In this document: in pieces, positions 1-9,125 of the stretch
Layout: the number at the start of each line of letters is the position of its first letter
Numbering within the stretch: position 1 is the first letter of the stretch
Source of the DNA: CBDUBS01 sp965365445
Lineage (GTDB): Bacteria > Bacteroidota > Rhodothermia > Rhodothermales > DASSAV01
Length of the DNA stretch: 9,125 nt
Direction: 5' to 3'
NCBI GenBank assembly: GCA_965365445.1
Contig: CBDUBS010000148.1
Coordinates: forward strand, 1 to 9,125
Made by a program: the position numbers and the translations under genes
The notes under the pieces: model-generated
Databases searched by the model: none
What the model saw: the letters and a program-made list of their open reading frames with translations, nothing else
Told to the model about the DNA's origin: nothing

Positions 1-21
1 AAGATCCTGGACGACAAGTAG
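1..21 (+). CDS. tuf: Elongation factor Tu, C-terminal tip (partial)
   Basis: The first seven codons read K-I-L-D-D-K-stop. Many bacterial EF-Tu proteins end in a short acidic tail of the type VT-(K/E)-I-(L/I)-(D/E). The gene order tuf, tRNA-Trp, secE, nusG, rplK is widespread in bacteria, so this is most likely the 3' end of tuf. EF-Tu is the GTPase that delivers aminoacyl-tRNA to the ribosome. Only six residues are visible, so the assignment rests mainly on position. The two extra residues after I-L-D would be a slight C-terminal extension. It could be another protein that happens to end this way. Confidence 0.6.
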   Translation, partial: KILDDK

Positions 22-33
22 TATACCCATACG

Positions 34-58
34 AAGAGCTCCGTAAGGGGCTCTTATT
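34..58 (+). terminator. GNRA-capped hairpin between tuf and tRNA-Trp
   Basis: Bases 34-42 pair with 47-55 to give 9 base pairs, one of them G-U (40 with 49). The loop is GTAA, a GNRA-type tetraloop. The 3' arm runs into CTTATT, a weak T-rich tail, so partial termination after tuf is possible. The tRNA begins only four bases after the stem, which leaves no room for a separate promoter. An RNA-processing or 3'-end-stabilising hairpin in a tuf-tRNA-secE transcript is therefore at least as likely as a true terminator. Confidence 0.45.
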
Positions 59-131
<73 letters not shown>

Positions 132-135
132 CAGC

Positions 136-149
136 CCGGCCCTGGCCGG
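136..149 (+). other. Short GC hairpin 3' of tRNA-Trp
   Basis: CCGGC (136-140) pairs with GCCGG (145-149) around a 4-base loop. It lies five bases beyond the mature tRNA end, in the 37-base spacer before secE. It may act as part of the 3' trailer during tRNA maturation. The stem is only 5 bp in a GC-rich region, so chance is possible. Confidence 0.3.
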
Positions 150-168
150 TTAGACCAACAGGTGAAGG

Positions 169-351
169 ATGAACAAGATCAAGGCCTATCTCGACGATGT
201 CGTCAAGGAGATGCGCAAGGTAAGCTGGCCCAAGCAGTCCGAGCTGGTTTCCAATACGGGGATCACCCTCATAGGGACCGTTATTTTTGGCCTGTTCGTT
301 TTCTCGGCCGATCGCATCATCAGCCTCGTGCTGGATTTCATTTACGTGTAA
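169..351 (+). CDS. secE: Preprotein translocase subunit SecE
   Basis: A 60-residue protein of the short, single-span SecE type; E. coli SecE has 127 residues and three spans. Residues 1-28 form the cytoplasmic amphipathic part, with the family signature around residues 13-26 (V-K-E-M-R-K-V-S-W-P-K, then Q-S-E-L). Residues about 30-55 are a hydrophobic membrane helix. SecE clamps SecY in the SecYEG channel and is essential for Sec export. The ATG at 169 is preceded by AGGTGAAGG (160-168), a good but very close Shine-Dalgarno-like stretch, and it puts the KVSWP motif at the expected distance from the N-terminus. It lies 37 bases after the tRNA and 37 bases before nusG, the classic secE-nusG pair. 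Confidence 0.96.
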   Translation: MNKIKAYLDDVVKEMRKVSWPKQSELVSNTGITLIGTVIFGLFVFSADRIISLVLDFIYV

Positions 352-355
352 AGTA

Positions 356-375
356 TGCCGCTCACCCGAGCGGCA
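356..375 (+). promoter_or_regulatory. Perfect 8-bp hairpin between secE and nusG
   Basis: TGCCGCTC (356-363) pairs perfectly with GAGCGGCA (368-375) around a 4-base loop ACCC. It starts four bases after the secE stop codon and ends 13 bases before the nusG ATG. There is no T-tract after it, so it is not an intrinsic terminator. It could stabilise the secE 3' end or modulate access to the nusG ribosome binding site, which starts seven bases downstream. The role is inferred. Confidence 0.45.
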
Positions 376-388
376 GATCGCGAAGGAT

Positions 389-946
389 ATGGCAGGCCCT
401 AAAAGCGACGACATCCGGAAGTGGTATGTGCTGCGCACCTTCTCGGGGCATGAGAAGAAGGTGAAGGGCAACCTGGAGCGTGAAGTGGCACGCCTGGAGC
501 TTCAGGACAAACTGGCCGACGTCATCATCCCGACGGAAACGGTATTCGAGATGCGGGGAGGCAAGAAACGAACCCGCGAGAAAACCTTTTTCCCCGGTTA
601 TCTGCTCATTCATGCCCTGCTCGACAACGAGCTGCAGCATGTCATCTCGAACGTGCCCTCGGTGGTTGGCTTTCTGACCACGGGAGACCAGCCGACGCCC
701 CTTCGCCCGGATGAGATTAACCGGATCCTCGGCAAGATGGACGAGGCGCGGGAAGCCGGCGAGCAACCCGAGATTCCGTTCAAGAACGGGGACGCTGTAA
801 AGGTCGTGGACGGACCGTTCAACAACTTTACCGGTTTCGTCGAGGAGGTTTTTCCCGACAAGATGAAGGTGAAGGTAATGGTGTCCATTTTCGGGCGGAA
901 AACGCCGCTCGAACTCGATTACTTACAGGTAGAACACGAAACCTGA
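389..946 (+). CDS. nusG: Transcription termination/antitermination factor NusG
   Basis: A 185-residue protein of normal NusG length. Residues about 10-110 are the NGN domain (K-W-Y-V-L-R-T-F-S-G-H-E-K-K-V at the start, then K-T-F-F-P-G-Y-L-L-I, the segment that contacts the RNAP clamp helices and beta gate loop). Residues about 131-165 are the KOW domain (F-K-N-G-D-A-V-K-V-V-D-G-P-F-N-N-F-T-G), which can bind Rho or ribosomal protein S10. NusG increases elongation speed and links RNAP to the leading ribosome or to Rho. I chose the ATG at 389 because it follows GAAGGA (382-387) and gives the family N-terminus. The frame stays open upstream to 287, but that stretch overlaps secE and is not NusG-like. 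Its stop codon lies inside a terminator-like hairpin. Confidence 0.97.
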   Translation: MAGPKSDDIRKWYVLRTFSGHEKKVKGNLEREVARLELQDKLADVIIPTETVFEMRGGKKRTREKTFFPGYLLIHALLDNELQHVISNVPSVVGFLTTGDQPTPLRPDEINRILGKMDEAREAGEQPEIPFKNGDAVKVVDGPFNNFTGFVEEVFPDKMKVKVMVSIFGRKTPLELDYLQVEHET

Positions 947-967
947 CCTTTGGTGCGTCGGGTTTTT
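939..967 (+). terminator. Weak intrinsic terminator or attenuator at the nusG end
   Basis: Bases 939-947 (AAACCTGAC) pair with 957-965 (GTCGGGTTT), 9 bp with one G-U, around a 9-base loop. The 3' arm ends in five T residues (963-967). The hairpin contains the nusG stop codon (944-946), so a terminating ribosome would disrupt it. It is a plausible weak end for a tuf/secE-nusG transcript, in line with E. coli, where rplK starts a new unit. The GC core is only 6 bp, so read-through is likely. Confidence 0.45.
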
Positions 968-1024
968 GCGATACTAAACGACAATCGGAAAGCGAGTCGC
1001 TCGTCGGCCGCAAAACACAAAAAA

Positions 1025-1079
1025 GGCGGGAGCCGTGCGGGGCGTTCCAGCGAACGCTGCCGGCAGGCGCTGGAACCGC
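1025..1079 (+). promoter_or_regulatory. Structured rplK leader (9-bp hairpin, L1-like decamer)
   Basis: Within the 143-base nusG-rplK spacer, GTTCCAGCG (1044-1052) pairs perfectly with CGCTGGAAC (1068-1076). The stem ends three bases before the rplK Shine-Dalgarno-like GAGGTG (1080-1085). The 15-base loop contains the self-complementary CTGCCGGCAG. The leader also has GGCGGGAGCC at 1025-1034, identical to the 5' strand of the L1-like element before rplA. An alternative fold would pair 1026-1029 with 1076-1079 and 1032-1034 with 1066-1068, leaving GA on one side and GCTGGAA on the other, which is similar in shape to an L1 site but with a much shorter inner helix. The hairpin is seen; regulation is inferred. 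I see no convincing promoter in this spacer. Confidence 0.45.
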
Positions 1080-1089
1080 GAGGTGTATC

Positions 1090-1530
1090 ATGGCAAAGAA
1101 AATAGACGGCTATATCAAGCTCCAGATCAAAGCAGGACAGGCGAACCCGGCGCCGCCCATCGGCCCGGCCCTGGGCCAGAAGGGCGTCAATATCATGGAG
1201 TTCTGCAAGCAGTTCAATGCTGCTACGCAGGAGCGTATGGGACTCGTCCTCCCCGTAGTCATTACGGTGTTCTCGGATAAATCGTTTACGTTCATCGTAA
1301 AGAGCCCGCCGGCCGCCATTCTTCTGAAAAAAGCCGCCAAGATCGAAAGCGGTGCGGCCGACCCGCTGCGTCAGAAAGTAGGAACGGTCACCTGGGATCA
1401 GTGCCTGGAGATCGGACGGGTCAAGATGGAGGATCTCAACGCTAACGATGAAGCCGCCGCCGCTTCGATGGTGGCGGGCACGGCCCGCTCGATGGGGCTG
1501 AAGATCGAGGGAAGGCCCGAAGCTGTCTGA
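1090..1530 (+). CDS. rplK: 50S ribosomal protein L11
   Basis: A 146-residue protein, close to the usual 141-147. The N-terminal domain (about 1-70) starts M-A-K-K-I-D-G-Y-I-K-L-Q and carries the proline-rich helix P-P-I-G-P-A-L-G-Q at 22-30, the region where thiostrepton resistance mutations fall in other bacteria; the prolines at 22, 23 and 26 are present. The C-terminal domain (about 75-146) binds the GTPase-associated 23S rRNA and ends with G-T-A-R-S-M-G-L-K-I-E-G. L11 sits at the stalk base and is needed for factor response and stringent signalling by RelA-type enzymes. The start at 1090 follows GAGGTG (1080-1085). It is the first gene of the L11-L1-L10-L12 group. Confidence 0.98.
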   Translation: MAKKIDGYIKLQIKAGQANPAPPIGPALGQKGVNIMEFCKQFNAATQERMGLVLPVVITVFSDKSFTFIVKSPPAAILLKKAAKIESGAADPLRQKVGTVTWDQCLEIGRVKMEDLNANDEAAAASMVAGTARSMGLKIEGRPEAV

Positions 1531-1533
1531 TTC

Positions 1534-1577
1534 GTCCCTCGAACCGGCGAGGGACCCCCAGGGGTCTCCTTTCGCCG
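1534..1577 (+). promoter_or_regulatory. Two mutually exclusive hairpins after rplK
   Basis: Structure A pairs GTCCCTCG (1534-1541) with CGAGGGAC (1548-1555), 8 perfect bp around a 6-base loop. Structure B pairs 1551-1557 with 1562-1568 (7 bp, one G-U, loop CCAG) and can be extended by CGGCGA (1545-1550) with TCGCCG (1572-1577) across a 3-base bulge. A and B share bases 1545-1555, so only one can form at a time. Structure A starts three bases after the rplK stop. No T-tract follows either. Such an arrangement suits a switch, for example coupled to ribosomes leaving rplK, but it may also reflect GC-rich redundancy. Confidence 0.45.
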
Positions 1578-1594
1578 TCTCTACCTAATCCATG

Positions 1595-1632
1595 GGCGGG
1601 AGCCTGGAAATAGTCCGGGCGATAGGACCGCC
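1595..1632 (+). promoter_or_regulatory. Probable ribosomal protein L1 autoregulatory site before rplA
   Basis: Outer helix GGCGG (1595-1599) pairs with CCGCC (1628-1632). Inner helix GCCTGG (1602-1607) pairs with CCGGGC (1615-1620), with one G-U, around loop AAATAGT. Between the helices there is an asymmetric internal loop: GA (1600-1601) on the 5' side and GATAGGA (1621-1627) on the 3' side. Ribosomal protein L1 binds 23S rRNA and its own mRNA through two short helices separated by an asymmetric loop, and the 23S site (E. coli helix 77-78 region) also has a 5' strand of the form GG-Y-GGGAG. The element ends 15 bases before the rplA ATG, so L1 binding could block initiation. The structure is seen; the protein target is inferred. 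Confidence 0.7.
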
Positions 1633-1647
1633 AAACCCTTTACGGTT

Positions 1648-2358
1648 ATGTCAAAAAAAGGTAAACGCTACCAGCAGGCGTTCAACGTTGTGCAGGAGGC
1701 CGGGGGTCCGTTCGATATCGAACAGGCGACGCAGCTGCTCAAAAAAATCACCGCCGCCAAGTTCGATGAATCGGTGGACATCGACGTCCGGCTCGGCGTC
1801 GATCCGCGCCATGCGGACCAGATGGTTCGCGGCACGGTTGCCCTGCCACACGGTACGGGTAAAACGGTTCGGGTGCTCGTAGTGGCCAATGAGAGCAAGC
1901 ACGCCGAAGCCCGTGAAGCCGGCGCCGATTTCGTCGGCCTGGACGATATGATCGAACGCATGCAGAACGAAGGCTGGACGGATTTCGACGTACTGATTGC
2001 CACACCCGACGTCATGGGGAAGGTGGGCCGCCTCGGCCGGTTCCTCGGTCCGCGCGGCCTCATGCCGAATCCCAAAAGCGGCACGGTGACCATGGAAGTC
2101 GGAGAAGCCATCCGCCAGGTGAAAGCCGGTAAGATCGACTTCCGTGTAGACAAGAACGGCAACCTGCATACGGCTATCGGCAAGGCGTCATTCGCCCCCG
2201 ATCAGATCCGAGACAACGCCGTGGCGTTCCTCAAGGAAGTGCTGCGGCTTCGTCCGGCGGCGGCCAAAGGTACCTATGTGAAGTCCATTACGCTTTCCAC
2301 CACGATGGGGCCCGGCGTTCCCGTGGATAAGAGCGTAGTCGTCAACGCACTCCGATAA
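1648..2358 (+). CDS. rplA: 50S ribosomal protein L1
   Basis: A 236-residue protein, standard length for bacterial L1. Domain I comprises residues about 1-65 and 160-236 (start M-S-K-K-G-K-R-Y), and domain II, a Rossmann-like insert, lies between. The family signature is at about 118-143: A-T-P-D-V-M-G-K-V-G-R-L-G-R-F-L-G-P-R-G-L-M-P-N-P-K, split here for reading. L1 builds the mobile L1 stalk at the E site and usually represses its own operon. The ATG at 1648 has no Shine-Dalgarno sequence in the 15 bases upstream, which instead adjoin the L1-like RNA structure. A 41-base gap separates it from rplJ, so the two are surely cotranscribed. Confidence 0.98.
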   Translation: MSKKGKRYQQAFNVVQEAGGPFDIEQATQLLKKITAAKFDESVDIDVRLGVDPRHADQMVRGTVALPHGTGKTVRVLVVANESKHAEAREAGADFVGLDDMIERMQNEGWTDFDVLIATPDVMGKVGRLGRFLGPRGLMPNPKSGTVTMEVGEAIRQVKAGKIDFRVDKNGNLHTAIGKASFAPDQIRDNAVAFLKEVLRLRPAAAKGTYVKSITLSTTMGPGVPVDKSVVVNALR

Positions 2359-2361
2359 CAG

Positions 2362-2373
2362 CCGTCGATACGG
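2362..2373 (+). other. Small hairpin in the rplA-rplJ gap
   Basis: CCGT (2362-2365) pairs with ACGG (2370-2373) around CGAT. This 41-base gap is too short for an L10 leader of the length known in E. coli. A 4-bp stem is weak and may be chance. The rplJ Shine-Dalgarno-like GAGGT follows at 2389-2393. Confidence 0.2.
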
Positions 2374-2399
2374 AAATAAAGCAGTAGCGAGGTATAGCC

Positions 2400-2927
2400 A
2401 TGCCAATGACCAAAAATAAAAAATCGGAAGTCGTCGAAGAAATCAGCGTTAGCCTGGATAACGCGACGACTGTATACCTGACGAATTATTCGGGCCTGAC
2501 GGTCGCGCAGACGAACGATTTGCGCCGCCGGTTCCGCGAAGCCGGCATCGAGTACAAAGTGCTCAAAAACACCCTCGTGCGCCGGGCCATGGAACAACGG
2601 GGCGGGTTTGATGAAATCTTCCCGCACCTGAACGGCCCCACGGCCGTCGCATTCAGTCAGGAGCCTGCGGCCCCGGCCCGGGTTATCAAGAAGTTCTTGA
2701 AGGACAAGAACATCGAGCGCCCCGAGTTCAAGGCCGCCTACGTTGACGGGGCCGTATTCGCCGGAGCCACGCTCGATACGCTGGCCGCGCTGAAGTCGAA
2801 GTCGGAGTTGGTCGGTGACGTCATCGGCCTGTTGCTCTCGCCTATGTCCAACGTGGTAAGCGCGTTGCAGGCACAGGGCGGCAATATCGTCGGGGCCATC
2901 AAAACCATCAGCGAGCGCGAGGGCTGA
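2400..2927 (+). CDS. rplJ: 50S ribosomal protein L10
   Basis: A 175-residue protein, usual L10 size. The N-terminal globular domain (about 1-135) contains K-S-E-V-V-E-E-I near the start, the central Y-L-T-N-Y-S-G-L-T-V and Y-K-V-L-K-N-T-L-V-R-R-A, all typical of L10. The C-terminal part (about 140-175, with S-P-M-S-N-V-V-S-A-L-Q-A) forms the long helix that holds L7/L12 dimers. L10 anchors the stalk next to L11. The ATG at 2400 is 6 bases after GAGGT (2389-2393); a second ATG at 2406 has poorer spacing, so 2400 is preferred. The 151-base gap to rplL holds two hairpins. Confidence 0.97.
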   Translation: MPMTKNKKSEVVEEISVSLDNATTVYLTNYSGLTVAQTNDLRRRFREAGIEYKVLKNTLVRRAMEQRGGFDEIFPHLNGPTAVAFSQEPAAPARVIKKFLKDKNIERPEFKAAYVDGAVFAGATLDTLAALKSKSELVGDVIGLLLSPMSNVVSALQAQGGNIVGAIKTISEREG

Positions 2928-2945
2928 AGCCCCGCCCGCACGGCG

Positions 2946-2973
2946 CCGCTTTATCCAGGCCATCCGGAAGCGG
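2946..2973 (+). other. Hairpin after rplJ
   Basis: CCGCTT (2946-2951) pairs with AAGCGG (2968-2973) around a 16-base loop. It lies 18 bases past the rplJ stop in the 151-base rplJ-rplL gap. No T-tract follows, so it is unlikely to be a terminator. It may be an mRNA-stability or processing element; chance is possible because the loop is large. Confidence 0.3.
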
Positions 2974-3029
2974 AGCGTTCCCGGCTTCATTACGCAGAAA
3001 ACAAATAATACCCATAAACCCTTAATACA

Positions 3030-3062
3030 GGCAGCGCAGCCCAACAGGCCGAGACCGCTGCC
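3030..3062 (+). promoter_or_regulatory. Hairpin in the rplL translation leader
   Basis: GGCAGCG (3030-3036) pairs perfectly with CGCTGCC (3056-3062) around a 19-base loop, inside which GCC (3039-3041) can pair with GGC (3047-3049). The stem ends directly before GGAG (3063-3066), the only Shine-Dalgarno-like sequence upstream of rplL, 12 bases from its ATG. L7/L12 is made in about fourfold excess over L10 in known bacteria, so a dedicated leader here is reasonable. The preceding AT-rich stretch (2997-3027) could hold a promoter, but I see no convincing box. Confidence 0.35.
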
Positions 3063-3078
3063 GGAGATCAACACCAAC

Positions 3079-3462
3079 ATGGCAGACATCAAAGCAATCG
3101 CAGAACAGCTGGTTAACCTGACCATCAAAGAAGCCAACGAACTGGCTCAGGTCCTCGAGCAGGAGTACGGCATCAAGCCGGCCGCTGCCGCTGTGGCCGT
3201 AGCCGGCCCGGCCGCGGGCGGCGACGGCGCGGCCGCTGCCGTCGAAGAGCAGACCGAGTTCGACGTCATCCTCAAGGCGGCCGGCAGCAACAAAATCGCC
3301 GTCATCAAAGAGGTGCGCGCACTCACCGGCCTCGGCCTCAAAGAGGCGAAAGACCTCGTCGACGGCGCTCCGAACGCCGTCAAGACGGCCGTTTCGAAAG
3401 ACGAGGCCGAGCAGGTTCGCACCAAGCTCCAGGATGCCGGCGCTGAAGTCGAACTCAAGTAA
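3079..3462 (+). CDS. rplL: 50S ribosomal protein L7/L12
   Basis: A 127-residue acidic protein of usual length. Residues 1-31 are the dimerisation and L10-binding domain. Residues about 34-55 are an Ala/Gly/Pro-rich flexible hinge (P-A-A-A-A-V-A-V-A-G-P, then G-G-D-G-A-A-A-A-V). Residues about 58-127 are the factor-binding domain, with the conserved N-K-I-A-V-I-K-E-V-R and G-L-G-L-K-E-A-K-D-L-V at 71-94 that contacts EF-Tu and EF-G. It recruits translation GTPases to the ribosome. The ATG at 3079 is preceded by GGAG at 3063-3066, a rather long 12-base spacing. A 279-base structured spacer separates it from rpoB. Confidence 0.98.
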   Translation: MADIKAIAEQLVNLTIKEANELAQVLEQEYGIKPAAAAVAVAGPAAGGDGAAAAVEEQTEFDVILKAAGSNKIAVIKEVRALTGLGLKEAKDLVDGAPNAVKTAVSKDEAEQVRTKLQDAGAEVELK

Positions 3463-3484
3463 GCAGTTCGGAAGGTAACATCAA

Positions 3485-3499
3485 CCGGCATCACGCCGG
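3485..3499 (+). other. Short hairpin after rplL
   Basis: CCGGC (3485-3489) pairs with GCCGG (3495-3499) around ATCAC. It lies 22 bases past the rplL stop. No T-tract follows. It could protect the rplL 3' end if the transcript is cut in this spacer. It is small and may be chance. Confidence 0.25.
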
Positions 3500-3508
3500 A
3501 ACAACCGA

Positions 3509-3536
3509 TTGAAGCACACGATCAGGTGTAGATTCG
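3509..3536 (+). promoter_or_regulatory. Candidate Bacteroidota-type promoter before rpoB
   Basis: TTG at 3509-3511 and TAGATTCG at 3529-3536 are 17 bases apart. The Bacteroidota primary sigma factor recognises TTG near -33 and TAnnTTTG near -7 with spacing of about 17-23 bases. The -7 match is 5 of 6 fixed positions (C replaces the last T). Transcription would begin near 3540-3545, just before the strong hairpin at 3548-3578, giving rpoBC its own leader. Such short motifs arise by chance, so this is only a candidate. Confidence 0.3.
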
Positions 3537-3547
3537 CGCAAGCTGCG

Positions 3548-3578
3548 GCGAGCCGGCCTTGGAACGGGGCCGGCTTGC
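3548..3578 (+). terminator. Strong hairpin (attenuator or processing site) between rplL and rpoB
   Basis: GCGAGCCGGCC (3548-3558) pairs with GGCCGGCTTGC (3568-3578), 11 bp with one G-U (3550 with 3576), around a 9-base loop. It lies 85 bases past rplL and 163 before rpoB. In E. coli this interval holds a partial terminator and an RNase III site that lower rpoBC relative to rplJL. A similar position and strength suggest a similar role here. What follows (TCTGCTTG) is not a proper T-tract, so a processing or partly Rho-dependent role is as likely as intrinsic attenuation. Confidence 0.5.
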
Positions 3579-3643
3579 TCTGCTTGTAGTCATCCTCGTT
3601 CTATCTGGCCTGCGGTCTGAGCATCCGGGGAAACAACACGTAC

Positions 3644-3660
3644 GAAGTTTAGTAAACTTC
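3644..3660. repeat. 17-base perfect palindrome upstream of rpoB
   Basis: GAAGTTTA (3644-3651) and TAAACTTC (3653-3660) are perfect inverted arms around a single G at 3652. As RNA it could form a 7-bp stem with loop AGT. GTAC at 3640-3643 and 3666-3669 flanks it, the latter after a 5-base offset. It is AT-rich within a GC-rich region. Single-base-centre symmetry with 8-base arms fits a dimeric protein operator or a hairpin. It is 82 bases before the rpoB start. I do not recognise the motif. The rest of 3579-3741 shows no other clear element and no gene. Confidence 0.5.
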
Positions 3661-3741
3661 AAACTGTACCTGCCCCATTACGGAACCGCCTCAGTCCAGC
3701 GCTAGCGGCAACACGTCCTCCAAACGGTAGCCCTGTAGCTT

Positions 3742-7581
<3,840 letters not shown>

Positions 7582-7593
7582 CCCCTTCGATTG

Positions 7594-7621
7594 GCGGCGG
7601 ATGCCGTAACCCATCCGCCGC
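7594..7621 (+). promoter_or_regulatory. Perfect 10-bp hairpin between rpoB and rpoC
   Basis: GCGGCGGATG (7594-7603) pairs perfectly with CATCCGCCGC (7612-7621) around an 8-base loop. It starts 12 bases after the rpoB stop in a 100-base gap. The following TCTTCGGCTTTG is only slightly T-rich, so full termination is unlikely, and rpoC must be read through. It may stabilise the rpoB end or tune the beta to beta' ratio. Confidence 0.5.
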
Positions 7622-7681
7622 TCTTCGGCTTTGTCGAACGGGCTATTCCCACCTTCGGAACTCAACTACCTCGTATAGAAC

Positions 7682-9125
<1,444 letters not shown>

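Noticed and set aside
287..388. N-terminal extension of NusG from an ATG at 287
   Set aside because: It overlaps secE in another frame and has no NusG-like sequence. The ATG at 389 has a purine-rich site and gives the family N-terminus.
950..975. Possible rplK promoter (TTGGTG at 950-955, GATACT at 970-975)
   Set aside because: The spacing is 14 bases, the -10 match is 4 of 6, and there is no TAnnTTTG box. Too weak to list.
1592..1882. 96-codon frame starting in the rplA leader
   Set aside because: It runs out of frame through rplA and its start lies in the L1-like structure. Its composition is the Arg/Ser-rich type expected from a shifted frame.
2997..3027. AT-rich stretch before rplL as a promoter
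   Set aside because: No recognisable -33/-7 pair; only base composition supports it.
2274..3137. 287-codon minus-strand frame opposite rplJ
   Set aside because: It is in codon register with rplJ and explained by the same codon bias.

Overview
This window is a conserved core gene block: the 3' tip of a probable tuf gene, tRNA-Trp(CCA), secE, nusG, rplK, rplA, rplJ, rplL, rpoB, and the first 481 codons of rpoC, which runs off the right edge inside the catalytic NADFDGD loop. All genes are on the + strand. The coding potential is entirely housekeeping. I found no mobile element, CRISPR array, defence system, toxin or unknown gene, and I do not think a new protein system is present.

Organism: the sequence is GC-rich (about 60% by eye). 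The RpoB (1279 aa) and RpoC N-terminus read as Bacteroidota/Rhodothermota type, for example RpoC starting MAYGKTQKLKKTFNSI, the RpoC stretch VVHIWYFKTLPNKIG, and RpoB [20 protein letters not shown]. High GC together with these features suggests the Rhodothermales and relatives, but that is an inference from memory of the families, not a search. Start-site signals are mixed: secE, nusG, rplK and rplJ have purine-rich Shine-Dalgarno-like stretches, while rplA, rpoB and rpoC have none, as is common in Bacteroidota.

Layout: 1-131 is the end of tuf, a GNRA-capped hairpin and the tRNA. 169-946 is secE-nusG (protein export and transcription elongation). 1090-3462 is the large-subunit stalk and L1 protein group (L11, L1, L10, L7/L12). 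3463-3741 is a 279-base spacer with a strong hairpin and a perfect palindrome. 3742-9125 is rpoB and partial rpoC.

How the parts work together: EF-Tu, tRNA-Trp, the ribosomal stalk proteins, NusG, SecE and RNA polymerase are growth-rate-controlled components of translation, transcription and secretion. They are grouped so their expression can be coordinated.

What deserves attention is the non-coding RNA. Nearly every intergenic gap holds a near-perfect hairpin. The clearest is a two-helix structure with an asymmetric internal loop at 1595-1632, just before rplA, which resembles the ribosomal protein L1 target in 23S rRNA. It is preceded by two mutually exclusive hairpins, and its first 10 bases (GGCGGGAGCC) recur exactly in the rplK leader. 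The rplL-rpoB spacer carries an 11-bp hairpin where E. coli has its known attenuator, plus a 17-base perfect palindrome of unknown role.
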